Shown in pieces: positions 1 through 5,565 of a DNA stretch of 5,610 nt. The notes under the pieces were generated by a model that was given only the letters and a program-made list of their open reading frames with translations, was not told the origin of the DNA and ran no database searches. The stretch's first letter is position 1. Each line of letters starts with the position of its first letter. The DNA lies in NCBI GenBank assembly GCA_021767525.1, contig JAASTF010000216.1, positions 1-5,610 of the forward strand, written 5' to 3'. The position numbers and the translations under genes were made by a program. Origin of the DNA: Paracoccaceae bacterium (GTDB lineage Bacteria > Pseudomonadota > Alphaproteobacteria > Rhodobacterales > Rhodobacteraceae).

Positions 1-369
1 CTTGGCCCAGTGAATGTCCTGAGCCGCCGCGGTTTCCAGGCGCTCGATCTCGATCCCGGCGGCCGACAGGTCGTCGCTTGCCTCGGCATCGAAAACGCCA
101 TCGACAAAGACCACGCGCAGGCGATCCATATCCTCGAATGGCAGCCCCTCGTCATGGGTGAACAGCGCCGCCTTGGGCGCCTGCGGATCGATCAGCGTGT
201 CGGGCCGGGTGAACTTCCAGTATTCGTCGCGACGGCCCGGCAGGCCCATTTCGCGGACACGCGCCAGGGCCGCCTCGCGCGCGGCGGTGATCCAGCTGCC
301 GCCCGTGGGCAGCGCCAGCGCCGCCAGACGGGCCTCGGTTGCGTCAAGTTTTGCCTGCGGCAATGCCAT
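1..369 (-). CDS. sufD: SufD, Fe-S cluster scaffold subunit (N-terminal part, runs off the window)
   Basis: Partial gene: 123 codons are visible from an ATG at 369 and the frame stays open to base 1. SufD is the partner of SufB in the SufBC2D scaffold, which assembles Fe-S clusters in the cytoplasm; SufD supports iron acquisition and contacts one SufC protomer. The visible part is the alpha-helical N-terminal region, starting MALPQAKLDATEARLAAL and carrying GLPGRRDEYWKFTRPDTL at about residues 42-59. This matches the 'P-x-R-R-D-E-x-W-(K/R)-(F/Y)-T' signature typical of SufD N-termini. The beta-helix core would lie outside the window. The start is well supported: the ATG shares one base with the sufC stop (TAATG), and a near-perfect AGGAGGT ribosome site lies 6 nt upstream inside sufC. 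The position immediately after sufC strengthens the call. I am confident of the family; completeness of the rest cannot be judged. Confidence 0.9.
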   Translation of the reverse strand, partial: MALPQAKLDATEARLAALALPTGGSWITAAREAALARVREMGLPGRRDEYWKFTRPDTLIDPQAPKAALFTHDEGLPFEDMDRLRVVFVDGVFDAEASDDLSAAGIEIERLETAAAQDIHWAK

Positions 370-1124
370 TACGCCACCTCCTCCAGGATATCGCCATAGC
401 CGTTTTCCTCGACTTCCAGCGCCAGCTCGGGGCCGCCGGTTTTGACGATGCGGCCGTTCGACATGATGTGCACCACGTCGGGTTTGATGTGGTTCAGCAG
501 GCGCTGGTAGTGCGTGATGACCAGGAACCCACGGCCCGCGTCGCGCAGCGCGTTCACGCCGTCGCTGACCAGCTTCATCGCGTCCACGTCCAAACCGCTG
601 TCGGTTTCGTCCAGGATGCACATCTTGGGCTCCAGCATGGCCATCTGCAGGATTTCGTTGCGCTTTTTCTCGCCGCCCGAAAAGCCCACGTTGACCGGAC
701 GCTTCAGCATGTCGGCGTCGATCTTCAGCTCTTTGGCCTTTTCGCGGATCACCTTCAGGAACTCGGTCGACGACATTTCCTCTTGCCCGCGGGCCTTGCG
801 CTGCGCGTTCACGGCGGTGCGCAGGAAGGTCATGTTGCCCACACCCGGAATTTCGACCGGATACTGGAACGCCAGGAACAGGCCGGCGGCGGCGCGCTCT
901 TCGGGTTCCATGTCCAGCAGGTCTTCGCCATCCAGCGTGGCGGTGCCGTCGGTCACCTCGTAGCCGTCGCGCCCGGACAGTACGTAAGACAGGGTCGACT
1001 TGCCCGACCCGTTGGGCCCCATGATGGCGTGCACCTTGCCCGGCTCGACCGCCAGATCGACGCCTTTCAGGATCTTCTTGTCCTCTTCTTCCAGCTGCAC
1101 ATGCAGGTTCTTGATTTCCAGCAT
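369..1124 (-). CDS. sufC: SufC, ABC-type ATPase of the SufBCD Fe-S assembly complex
   Basis: Cytoplasmic ABC ATPase of 251 aa, the usual length for SufC, that binds SufB and SufD and uses ATP hydrolysis to open the scaffold for cluster assembly. It has no membrane segment and is not a transporter. Visible motifs in order: Walker A GPNGSGKST at residues 36-44 (Lys42), Q-loop Gln87 in AFQYPVEIPG, the SufC-type signature FSGGEKKRNE at 148-157, Walker B CILDETDSGLD at 169-179 with catalytic Glu173, and H-loop His205 in VITHYQRLL. The GEKKRNE signature and the DETDSGLD box separate SufC from ordinary importer ATPases. The ATG at 1124 has AAAGGAAA upstream (1138-1131) with about 6 nt spacing. A 42-nt gap separates it from the methyltransferase-like gene upstream, the longest gap in the operon. 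Its stop overlaps the sufD start by one base. All catalytic residues are intact. Confidence 0.97.
   Translation of the reverse strand: MLEIKNLHVQLEEEDKKILKGVDLAVEPGKVHAIMGPNGSGKSTLSYVLSGRDGYEVTDGTATLDGEDLLDMEPEERAAAGLFLAFQYPVEIPGVGNMTFLRTAVNAQRKARGQEEMSSTEFLKVIREKAKELKIDADMLKRPVNVGFSGGEKKRNEILQMAMLEPKMCILDETDSGLDVDAMKLVSDGVNALRDAGRGFLVITHYQRLLNHIKPDVVHIMSNGRIVKTGGPELALEVEENGYGDILEEVA
376..384 (-). promoter_or_regulatory. Strong Shine-Dalgarno for sufD embedded in the last codons of sufC
   Basis: Read on the minus strand, 384-376 is GGAGGAGGT, followed by a 6-nt spacer and the sufD ATG at 369. The same bases encode the Glu-Glu-Val near the SufC C-terminus (LEEVA-stop). This is the best ribosome site in the window. 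It fixes the sufD start and suggests near-equal, coupled synthesis of SufC and SufD. Confidence 0.75.
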
Positions 1125-1166
1125 TTGTCGTTTCCTTTCTCTGTCTCTTTGTTTCGGGCCGACCGC

Positions 1167-1766
1167 TTAGGGCCGGGTCATCAATTGCACCACGCGCAGC
1201 AGATGCGCGGGCGGAATCGGTTGCGGGCGCAGATCGAACCGCGCCATGCGGCCCGCGATCTGGGCCGGGGGGCCGATGAACTCTTCGACCTCGTGAAACC
1301 GCTTGCGCGGGACGTAATCATCGAAAAACAGCGTCACAGGGCGGGTGATGCGATAGGCCACAGCCAGTGCACAGCCCACGCGAAACCGCCCATCCACCAG
1401 CACCACGTCGGGATGCGCGAATTCAGGCAGATCCCACACCTCCAGCGGATAGCGGGCAAAGCGTTTCCAAGCCCGATCATCCACCGGGTGGCCCCATTCC
1501 TTGGTCGGGCCAATATCGGACCAGATCACATCGACCTCGCCCTTCGCCGGGTTCTGCGCGAACCAGTCGCGCATCATCTGCGCCCAGGCCTGATCGCTTT
1601 CCACCGACAACACGCGCTTGCCCAGCTCGGCCGCCAACACGGTCGACCCGCCCGAGCCGTATTCCAGAATAACACCCGCCCCCGCATAAGCCGCGCGTAT
1701 CATCGCGGCCTCGGCCTCGGGCAGCGTCAATTCGGGACGCGCGACTATGTCGGCGTTCTGGATCAC
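1167..1766 (-). CDS. Class I SAM-methyltransferase-like protein of unknown target
   Basis: A 199-aa soluble protein without signal peptide or membrane segment. The N-terminal half looks like a Rossmann methyltransferase fold: glycine-rich loop ILEYGSGGSTVLAAE at about 33-47 (E-x-G-x-G-G), then the acidic end of the next strand in VLSVESDQAW (Glu56), a likely SAM ribose contact. Later segments are DVIWSDIGP near 79-87, PDVVLVDGRFRVGCALAVA at 119-137 and the aromatic-acidic FFDDYVPRKRFHEVEEFI at 147-164. I recognise the fold but no named family; the substrate could be a protein, sugar or small molecule, and loss of methyltransferase activity is possible. The start is GTG at 1766, overlapping the stop of the upstream YbjQ gene by 4 nt (GTGA). 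There is no clear ribosome site of its own, so translation probably depends on coupling. An internal ATG at residue 22 would begin too close to the SAM loop to be the better start. Confidence 0.8.
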   Translation of the reverse strand: MIQNADIVARPELTLPEAEAAMIRAAYAGAGVILEYGSGGSTVLAAELGKRVLSVESDQAWAQMMRDWFAQNPAKGEVDVIWSDIGPTKEWGHPVDDRAWKRFARYPLEVWDLPEFAHPDVVLVDGRFRVGCALAVAYRITRPVTLFFDDYVPRKRFHEVEEFIGPPAQIAGRMARFDLRPQPIPPAHLLRVVQLMTRP

Positions 1767-2077
1767 GCGATCACCACTGCCGTTCCGCTGGCCGAGACCA
1801 TCAGCATCGACTGGCCCACGACCTCGTAATCCAGATCGACACCCACGACCGCGTTGCCACCCATCGACAGGCAGCGCTGCTCCAGCTCGCGCAGGGCGGT
1901 TTCGCGGGCATCCTGCAGCTTGCTTTCATATGCGCCCGAACGGCCGCCGATGATGTCGGTCACGTTGGCAAAGATATCGCGCACGATATTGGCGCCCATG
2001 ATCGCCTCGCCCACGACGATGCCGCGATATTCGACGATCTTGTGCCCTTCGATGGCGTTGGTGGTGGTGATGATCAT
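1763..2077 (-). CDS. YbjQ/UPF0145 family protein (putative heavy-metal-binding domain)
   Basis: A 104-aa cytoplasmic protein beginning MIITTTNAIEGHKIVEYRG, close to the roughly 100-110 aa norm for the YbjQ/UPF0145 family. Family-typical features are the N-terminal 'T-T-x-x-x-x-G-x-x-I-x-x-Y-x-G-I-V-x-G-E' stretch (residues 4-24), a central helix with ARETALRELEQRCLSMGGNAVVGVDLDYE (57-85; shown as motif positions, key residues E59, E64, G73, N75, D81, D83), and a hydrophobic C-terminal strand. Family members form small ring-like oligomers; metal binding has been proposed for the family but a function is not established. The ATG at 2077 is preferred over an open upstream extension to 2182 because it has a GGAAAGGA site 7 nt upstream, matches the family N-terminus and forms an ATGA overlap with the FkbM gene stop. 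It lies between two methyltransferase-like genes in the suf operon, so a link to metal or cluster handling is an attractive but unproven inference. Confidence 0.9.
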   Translation of the reverse strand: MIITTTNAIEGHKIVEYRGIVVGEAIMGANIVRDIFANVTDIIGGRSGAYESKLQDARETALRELEQRCLSMGGNAVVGVDLDYEVVGQSMLMVSASGTAVVIA

Positions 2078-2952
2078 GCGACGGTCCTTTCCGCTTTCAG
2101 CCCATCGGGCAGTTTGTCGACGTATTTCGCGGCGACCTTGGCCGGCAGCACACCGCGCGCGGCCAGCTCGTCCAGGCACCACAGCACCAGGTCATGGCTG
2201 CCGAACACCGCATCGGCCAACAACGCCAGATGCGCCAGCTGGGCGTCGCTGACCGCGTCGCGATCTTCCAGGTTGCGGATATACACGGCATCGCCATCGA
2301 TCAGCTGGCTGCCCACCGCGCGGCGGTTCAGCCGCACGGCCTGGCTGTTGCCCAGCATCCGCGATTTCGGCGCGATGAACCGATGCAGAACAAAACCCTG
2401 CCCGCGCAGCGCCGCATCCAGATCGCCCATCGCCGGCTCGCCATCGTACAGCCGGTAAAACCGCATCTCGGCCACAACCGCCACGGCCTGCGCCAGCTTG
2501 GCCGCAGCGCCCCCGATCACGTCCACCTCGGCCCCCTGCGCATCGATCTTCAGGAAATCGATGGCGGGCACCTCGTCGATCTGGTCCAGGCTGCTCAGCG
2601 TCACCGGCATTTCGGTTTCGGTGCCCAGGTGTCGACGGAAATGGCCCAAATAGCCGATGCTTTTCTCGGACAGCTTGAACAGCGACGACATTTCCGACGC
2701 AGGGTAAGCGTTGAACACCGCCTGCCCCGGTGTGCCGACCGCACGTTCCAGCACGATCACCCCCTCGGGCGCGGCGTCGCGCAGGCGCGCAGCAGCCTCG
2801 GGATGCGGCTCGAACCCCCAGACCTGCGCCAGCCCCTGACGCACCAGCGCGTCATAGGGCGGAGCCTCGATCGGGTTCGCGCCCACATCGACGATGCGCA
2901 AAGGGCGCAACGGCGCAAGCGACCGCGCCAGATATGCAAGCGTCGTGCTCAA
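2074..2952 (-). CDS. FkbM family SAM-dependent methyltransferase with C-terminal extension
   Basis: A 292-aa soluble protein. The N-terminal two thirds fit the FkbM methyltransferase domain, whose members mostly O-methylate sugars or polyketide-like products. Visible motifs: SAM loop LRIVDVGANPIEAPPYD at 18-34, acidic WGFEPHPEAA at 45-54 (Glu48), AVGTPGQAVFNAYPASEMSSL at 71-91 (split: the Val-Gly and the Ser-rich part), TLSSLDQID at 118-126 and the hallmark IDFLKIDAQGAEVDVIGG at 131-148, the counterpart of the usual 'D-x-x-K-I-D-x-E/Q-G-x-E' box. Residues about 195-292 form a charged, helix-rich tail beyond the core domain. No ATG is available near the N-terminus; the best start is TTG at 2952, 21 nt after the sufB stop, with only a weak GGGTGG before it. 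CTG at 2970 is an alternative. Its stop overlaps the YbjQ ATG (ATGA). The substrate is unknown. The family call is good; the start is the weak point. Confidence 0.85.
   Translation of the reverse strand: MSTTLAYLARSLAPLRPLRIVDVGANPIEAPPYDALVRQGLAQVWGFEPHPEAAARLRDAAPEGVIVLERAVGTPGQAVFNAYPASEMSSLFKLSEKSIGYLGHFRRHLGTETEMPVTLSSLDQIDEVPAIDFLKIDAQGAEVDVIGGAAAKLAQAVAVVAEMRFYRLYDGEPAMGDLDAALRGQGFVLHRFIAPKSRMLGNSQAVRLNRRAVGSQLIDGDAVYIRNLEDRDAVSDAQLAHLALLADAVFGSHDLVLWCLDELAARGVLPAKVAAKYVDKLPDGLKAERTVA
2085..2092 (-). promoter_or_regulatory. Ribosome binding site for the YbjQ-family gene
   Basis: On the minus strand 2092-2085 reads GGAAAGGA, 7 nt before the ATG at 2077, within the last codons of the FkbM gene. 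It decides the start of the YbjQ gene against the longer upstream reading, which would add 35 arginine-rich, non-conserved-looking residues. Confidence 0.65.
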
Positions 2953-2973
2953 CCACCCAAGTCGCGGCAGGCC

Positions 2974-4494
2974 TCAGCCCACCGAGCCTTCCAGCGAAAT
3001 GGCCACCAGCTGCTGCGCCTCCATCGCGAATTCCATCGGCAGCGCCTGCAGCACTTCCTTGGCAAACCCGTTCACGATCAGCGCCACGGCCTCTTCCTCG
3101 TCCATGCCGCGCTGACGGCAATAGAACATCTGGTCATCATCCACCTTGGATGTCGTCGCCTCGTGCTCTACCCGGGACGAGTTGTTCTTGACCTCGATAT
3201 AAGGCACCGTGTGCGCCCCACATTTGTCGCCGATCAACAGGCTGTCGCACTGGGTATAGTTGCGGCTGTTCTTGGCCTTGGGGTGCATCGACACCAGCCC
3301 GCGATAGGTGTTCTGCGCATAACCGGCGCTGATCCCCTTGCTGACGATCCGCGACTTTGTGTTCTTGCCCAGGTGCACCATCTTGGTGCCGGTATCGGCC
3401 TGCTGATGGTTGTTGGTGATGGCGATCGAATAGAACTCGCCCTGGCTATCATCGCCGCGCAGAATGCAAGACGGGTATTTCCACGTCACCGCGCTGCCGG
3501 TTTCCACCTGCGTCCACATCACCTTGGACCGGTCGCCACGGCAATCGGCGCGCTTGGTCACGAAGTTATAGATGCCGCCCTTGCCTTCTTCGTCGCCGGG
3601 GAACCAGTTTTGCACGGTCGAGTATTTCACCTCGGCGTCTTCCTCGACGATTATTTCCACCACCGCCGCGTGCAGCTGTGCTGTGTCGCGCTGCGGCGCG
3701 GTACAGCCTTCCAGATAGCTGACGTAAGAACCCTTGTCGGCGATTATAAGCGTCCGCTCGAACTGCCCGGTGTTCTCCGCATTTATGCGGAAATAGGTCG
3801 ACAGCTCCATCGGGCAGCGCACGCCGGGCGGGACGTAAACGAACGACCCATCCGAGAACACCGCGCTGTTCAGCGTGGCGTAAAAGTTGTCCGACACCGG
3901 CACGACCGAGCCAAGGTATTTCTTGACCAGCTCGGGATGCTCGCGGATCGCATCGGAAATCGAACAAAAGATGACCCCGGCTTTTTCCAGCTCTTTCTGG
4001 AAGGTCGTACCGACGCTGACGCTGTCGAAAACCGCGTCCACCGCCACCTTGCGGCCTTCGGCAGGCGCGTCCTCGGCACCTTCGACACCGGCCAGGATCA
4101 TCTGCTCTTTCAGCGGGATGCCCAGCTTTTCATAGGTTGCCAGCAGCTTGGGGTCGACCTCGTCCAGGCTTTGCGGCTTGGTTTCCATGCTTTTCGGGCG
4201 GGCATAATAATACTGGTCCTGGAAATCGATTTCCGGGTAATCCACCATCGCCCAGTCGGGTTCCTTCATGCTCACCCAACGCTCATAGGCCCCAAGCCGC
4301 CATTCCGTCATCCACTCGGGCTCACCGTTCTTTTCGGAAATCAGCTTGACGATATCGGGGGTCAGGCCCTTGGGGGCGTATTCCATCTCGATATCGGTTT
4401 CCCAGCCGTGCTTGTACTTGCCAAGGGATTTGACCGCATCGACCGTTTCCTGATCAACGCCTTCCTTCACCTCTACCTTGTCCATAGCCGTCAT
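2974..4494 (-). CDS. sufB: SufB, central scaffold subunit of the Suf Fe-S assembly complex
   Basis: A 506-aa protein, about the 470-510 aa usual for SufB. In the cytoplasmic SufBC2D complex it accepts persulfide sulfur and holds the nascent cluster at the SufB-SufD interface. The N-terminal helical part includes EYAPKGLTPDIVKLISEKNG (39-57) and WMTEWRLGAYERW (61-73). The beta-helix core follows from about 200, with FVYVPPGVRCPMELSTYFRIN (218-238; Pro-Pro-Gly core) and LEGCTAPQRD (261-270). Residues corresponding to those important in E. coli SufB by local context are Cys264, Cys416 in YTQCDSLLIGD, and His444/Glu445 in RVEHEATTS; all are present. The C-terminus ends FAMEAQQLVAISLEGSVG, as expected. 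The ATG at 4494 has AGGAAAGGAAG at 4511-4501, 6 nt upstream; a second ATG at 4485 is possible but farther from that site. It starts 18 nt after the desulfurase gene. Unusually, three non-Suf genes separate it from sufC. Confidence 0.97.
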   Translation of the reverse strand: MTAMDKVEVKEGVDQETVDAVKSLGKYKHGWETDIEMEYAPKGLTPDIVKLISEKNGEPEWMTEWRLGAYERWVSMKEPDWAMVDYPEIDFQDQYYYARPKSMETKPQSLDEVDPKLLATYEKLGIPLKEQMILAGVEGAEDAPAEGRKVAVDAVFDSVSVGTTFQKELEKAGVIFCSISDAIREHPELVKKYLGSVVPVSDNFYATLNSAVFSDGSFVYVPPGVRCPMELSTYFRINAENTGQFERTLIIADKGSYVSYLEGCTAPQRDTAQLHAAVVEIIVEEDAEVKYSTVQNWFPGDEEGKGGIYNFVTKRADCRGDRSKVMWTQVETGSAVTWKYPSCILRGDDSQGEFYSIAITNNHQQADTGTKMVHLGKNTKSRIVSKGISAGYAQNTYRGLVSMHPKAKNSRNYTQCDSLLIGDKCGAHTVPYIEVKNNSSRVEHEATTSKVDDDQMFYCRQRGMDEEEAVALIVNGFAKEVLQALPMEFAMEAQQLVAISLEGSVG

Positions 4495-4512
4495 GGGCCG
4501 CTTCCTTTCCTG

Positions 4513-5565
4513 TTACGCCGCGCTGCGTGCGCGGTGCCGTTCCAACTTGCTCAGCCACGCCTCGGCGAAACGCAGCACGTCTTCTTCTGTCGTGTCCGGA
4601 CCCAGCGACACCCGCATCGCGCAGGCGGCCGTGGCCTCGTCATATCCCATCGCGCGCAACACGCGGCTGGCCCGCACCTTGCCACTGGAACAGGCGCTTC
4701 CCGCGCTTACGGCAAAGCCGCCCAGGTCCATCGTCATCACTTGCGTCTCACCCTTCCAGCCGGGCGTGACAAAGCAACATGTATTGGGCAAACGCGGTGC
4801 GTCTTTCCCGACCAAAATAGTCTCTTTTGAGCCAGCCTCAATGGTGTTTTCTAGAATTTTTCTAAGTTCAAGAACACCGTCCCAAACACCGTCCGCCAGG
4901 TCGCGCGCGGCGGCCTGTGCGGCGGCCCCGAACCCGGCGATCGCCGCCACGTTTTCGGTGCCCGCACGGCGGCCCATTTCCTGCCCGCCGCCCCGCAGCT
5001 GCGCGGCCACATCGGTGCCCCGCCGCACCACCAACGCGCCGATGCCCTTGGGCCCACCCAGCTTGTGCGCCGAGATCAACGCCATCTCGCACCCGGCCCA
5101 GTTGAAGGCAAAAGGCAGCTTGCCAAAGGCTTGCGTGGCATCCACCACGGCCAGCCCCTGCGGCAAATCCTGGATTACCCCGGTTTCCGAATTGGCCGCC
5201 TGCAACACCGCGCGGGCGGGATCGGCCACCGTCACAAGGCCTTGCCCATCCACCGACAGGCTGTCATCCACCCAGGCCCCCACCGCGTCGTGCTCAATCC
5301 CCGAACCCGCCAACCCGCGTCCAGCACAGGCCAGTGCCGCCGCCTCGGTCGCGCCCGAGGTAAAGATCACATCCGCACCGTCCGCGCCGAACGCCTCGGC
5401 CACCTGTGCACGCGCGCGCTCGACCAGCGCCTTGGCGGCACGCCCTTCGGCATGCACGCTGCTGGGATTGCCCACCAGGTGAAAGGCCGCGATCATCGCC
5501 TCGCGCGCCTCGACCCGCAAAGGCGCGGTCGCGTTGTAATCCAGATATACGCGTGCCTCGGGCAT
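4513..5565 (-). CDS. Cysteine desulfurase, NifS/IscS-like (group I), PLP-dependent
   Basis: First gene of the cluster, 350 aa from the ATG at 5565 (or 351 from an adjacent GTG at 5568). It converts cysteine to alanine and carries the sulfur as a persulfide, presumably for transfer to SufB. Numbered from the GTG, motifs are: YLDYNATAPLR at 8-18, TSGATEAAALA at 70-80, His93 in IEHDAVGAW, NSETGVIQ at 126-133, VDATQAFGK at 142-150 (Asp143 and Gln146 contact PLP), the PLP lysine Lys169 in SAHKLGGPKGIGAL, GGGQEMGRRAGTEN at 193-206 and the catalytic Cys293 in SAGSACSSGK. The His-Lys and cysteine-loop contexts are group I (NifS/IscS), not group II (SufS). At 350 aa it is shorter than IscS (about 400), as in many alphaproteobacterial NifS-like enzymes. 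I leave the symbol empty because iscS and nifS are both used. The ATG is chosen because GGAGAGAAG lies upstream. An AT-rich patch sits inside the gene (4796-4894). Confidence 0.95.
   Translation of the reverse strand: MPEARVYLDYNATAPLRVEAREAMIAAFHLVGNPSSVHAEGRAAKALVERARAQVAEAFGADGADVIFTSGATEAAALACAGRGLAGSGIEHDAVGAWVDDSLSVDGQGLVTVADPARAVLQAANSETGVIQDLPQGLAVVDATQAFGKLPFAFNWAGCEMALISAHKLGGPKGIGALVVRRGTDVAAQLRGGGQEMGRRAGTENVAAIAGFGAAAQAAARDLADGVWDGVLELRKILENTIEAGSKETILVGKDAPRLPNTCCFVTPGWKGETQVMTMDLGGFAVSAGSACSSGKVRASRVLRAMGYDEATAACAMRVSLGPDTTEEDVLRFAEAWLSKLERHRARSAA
4796..4894. other. AT-rich patch with atypical codons inside the cysteine desulfurase gene
   Basis: Bases 4801-4870 contain 27 G/C out of 70, far below the surrounding DNA. 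The minus-strand codons here include AGA, CTA, TCA, TTG, ACA and several ATT and AAA, which are almost absent elsewhere in the window. The reading frame is intact and encodes the stretch from about residue 226 to 262, between the PLP-lysine half and the small C-terminal domain. At its edge is a 12-nt direct repeat (aacaccgtcc at 4873-4882 and 4885-4894) encoding DGVW-DGVL. A local recombination tract or a relaxed surface segment would both fit. Confidence 0.6.

Noticed and set aside
10..399. A 129-codon plus-strand open frame at the left edge
   Set aside because: The minus strand here encodes the SufD N-terminus with a strong ribosome site and a conserved motif; the plus-strand frame is its shadow.
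1125..1166. A promoter or terminator in the 42-nt gap before sufC
   Set aside because: No -35/-10 pair and no hairpin with a T-run is visible; only the sufC ribosome site (AAAGGAAA) stands out.
339..1829. A 496-codon open frame on the plus strand, antisense to sufC and the second methyltransferase-like gene
   Set aside because: It shows the same His/Arg/Gln-rich shadow composition and lies over SufC, which is beyond doubt. No ribosome site or domain supports it.
2078..2182. N-terminal extension of the YbjQ-family protein by 35 residues
   Set aside because: The extension is Arg-rich, overlaps the FkbM coding region and lacks a ribosome site, whereas the ATG at 2077 has one and matches the family start.
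2194..4830. An 878-codon open frame on the plus strand, antisense to sufB and the FkbM gene
   Set aside because: The opposite strand encodes clear SufB and FkbM proteins with intact motifs. The antisense product is rich in His, Arg and Gln with no recognisable domain, which is typical of frames opposite GC-biased codons.
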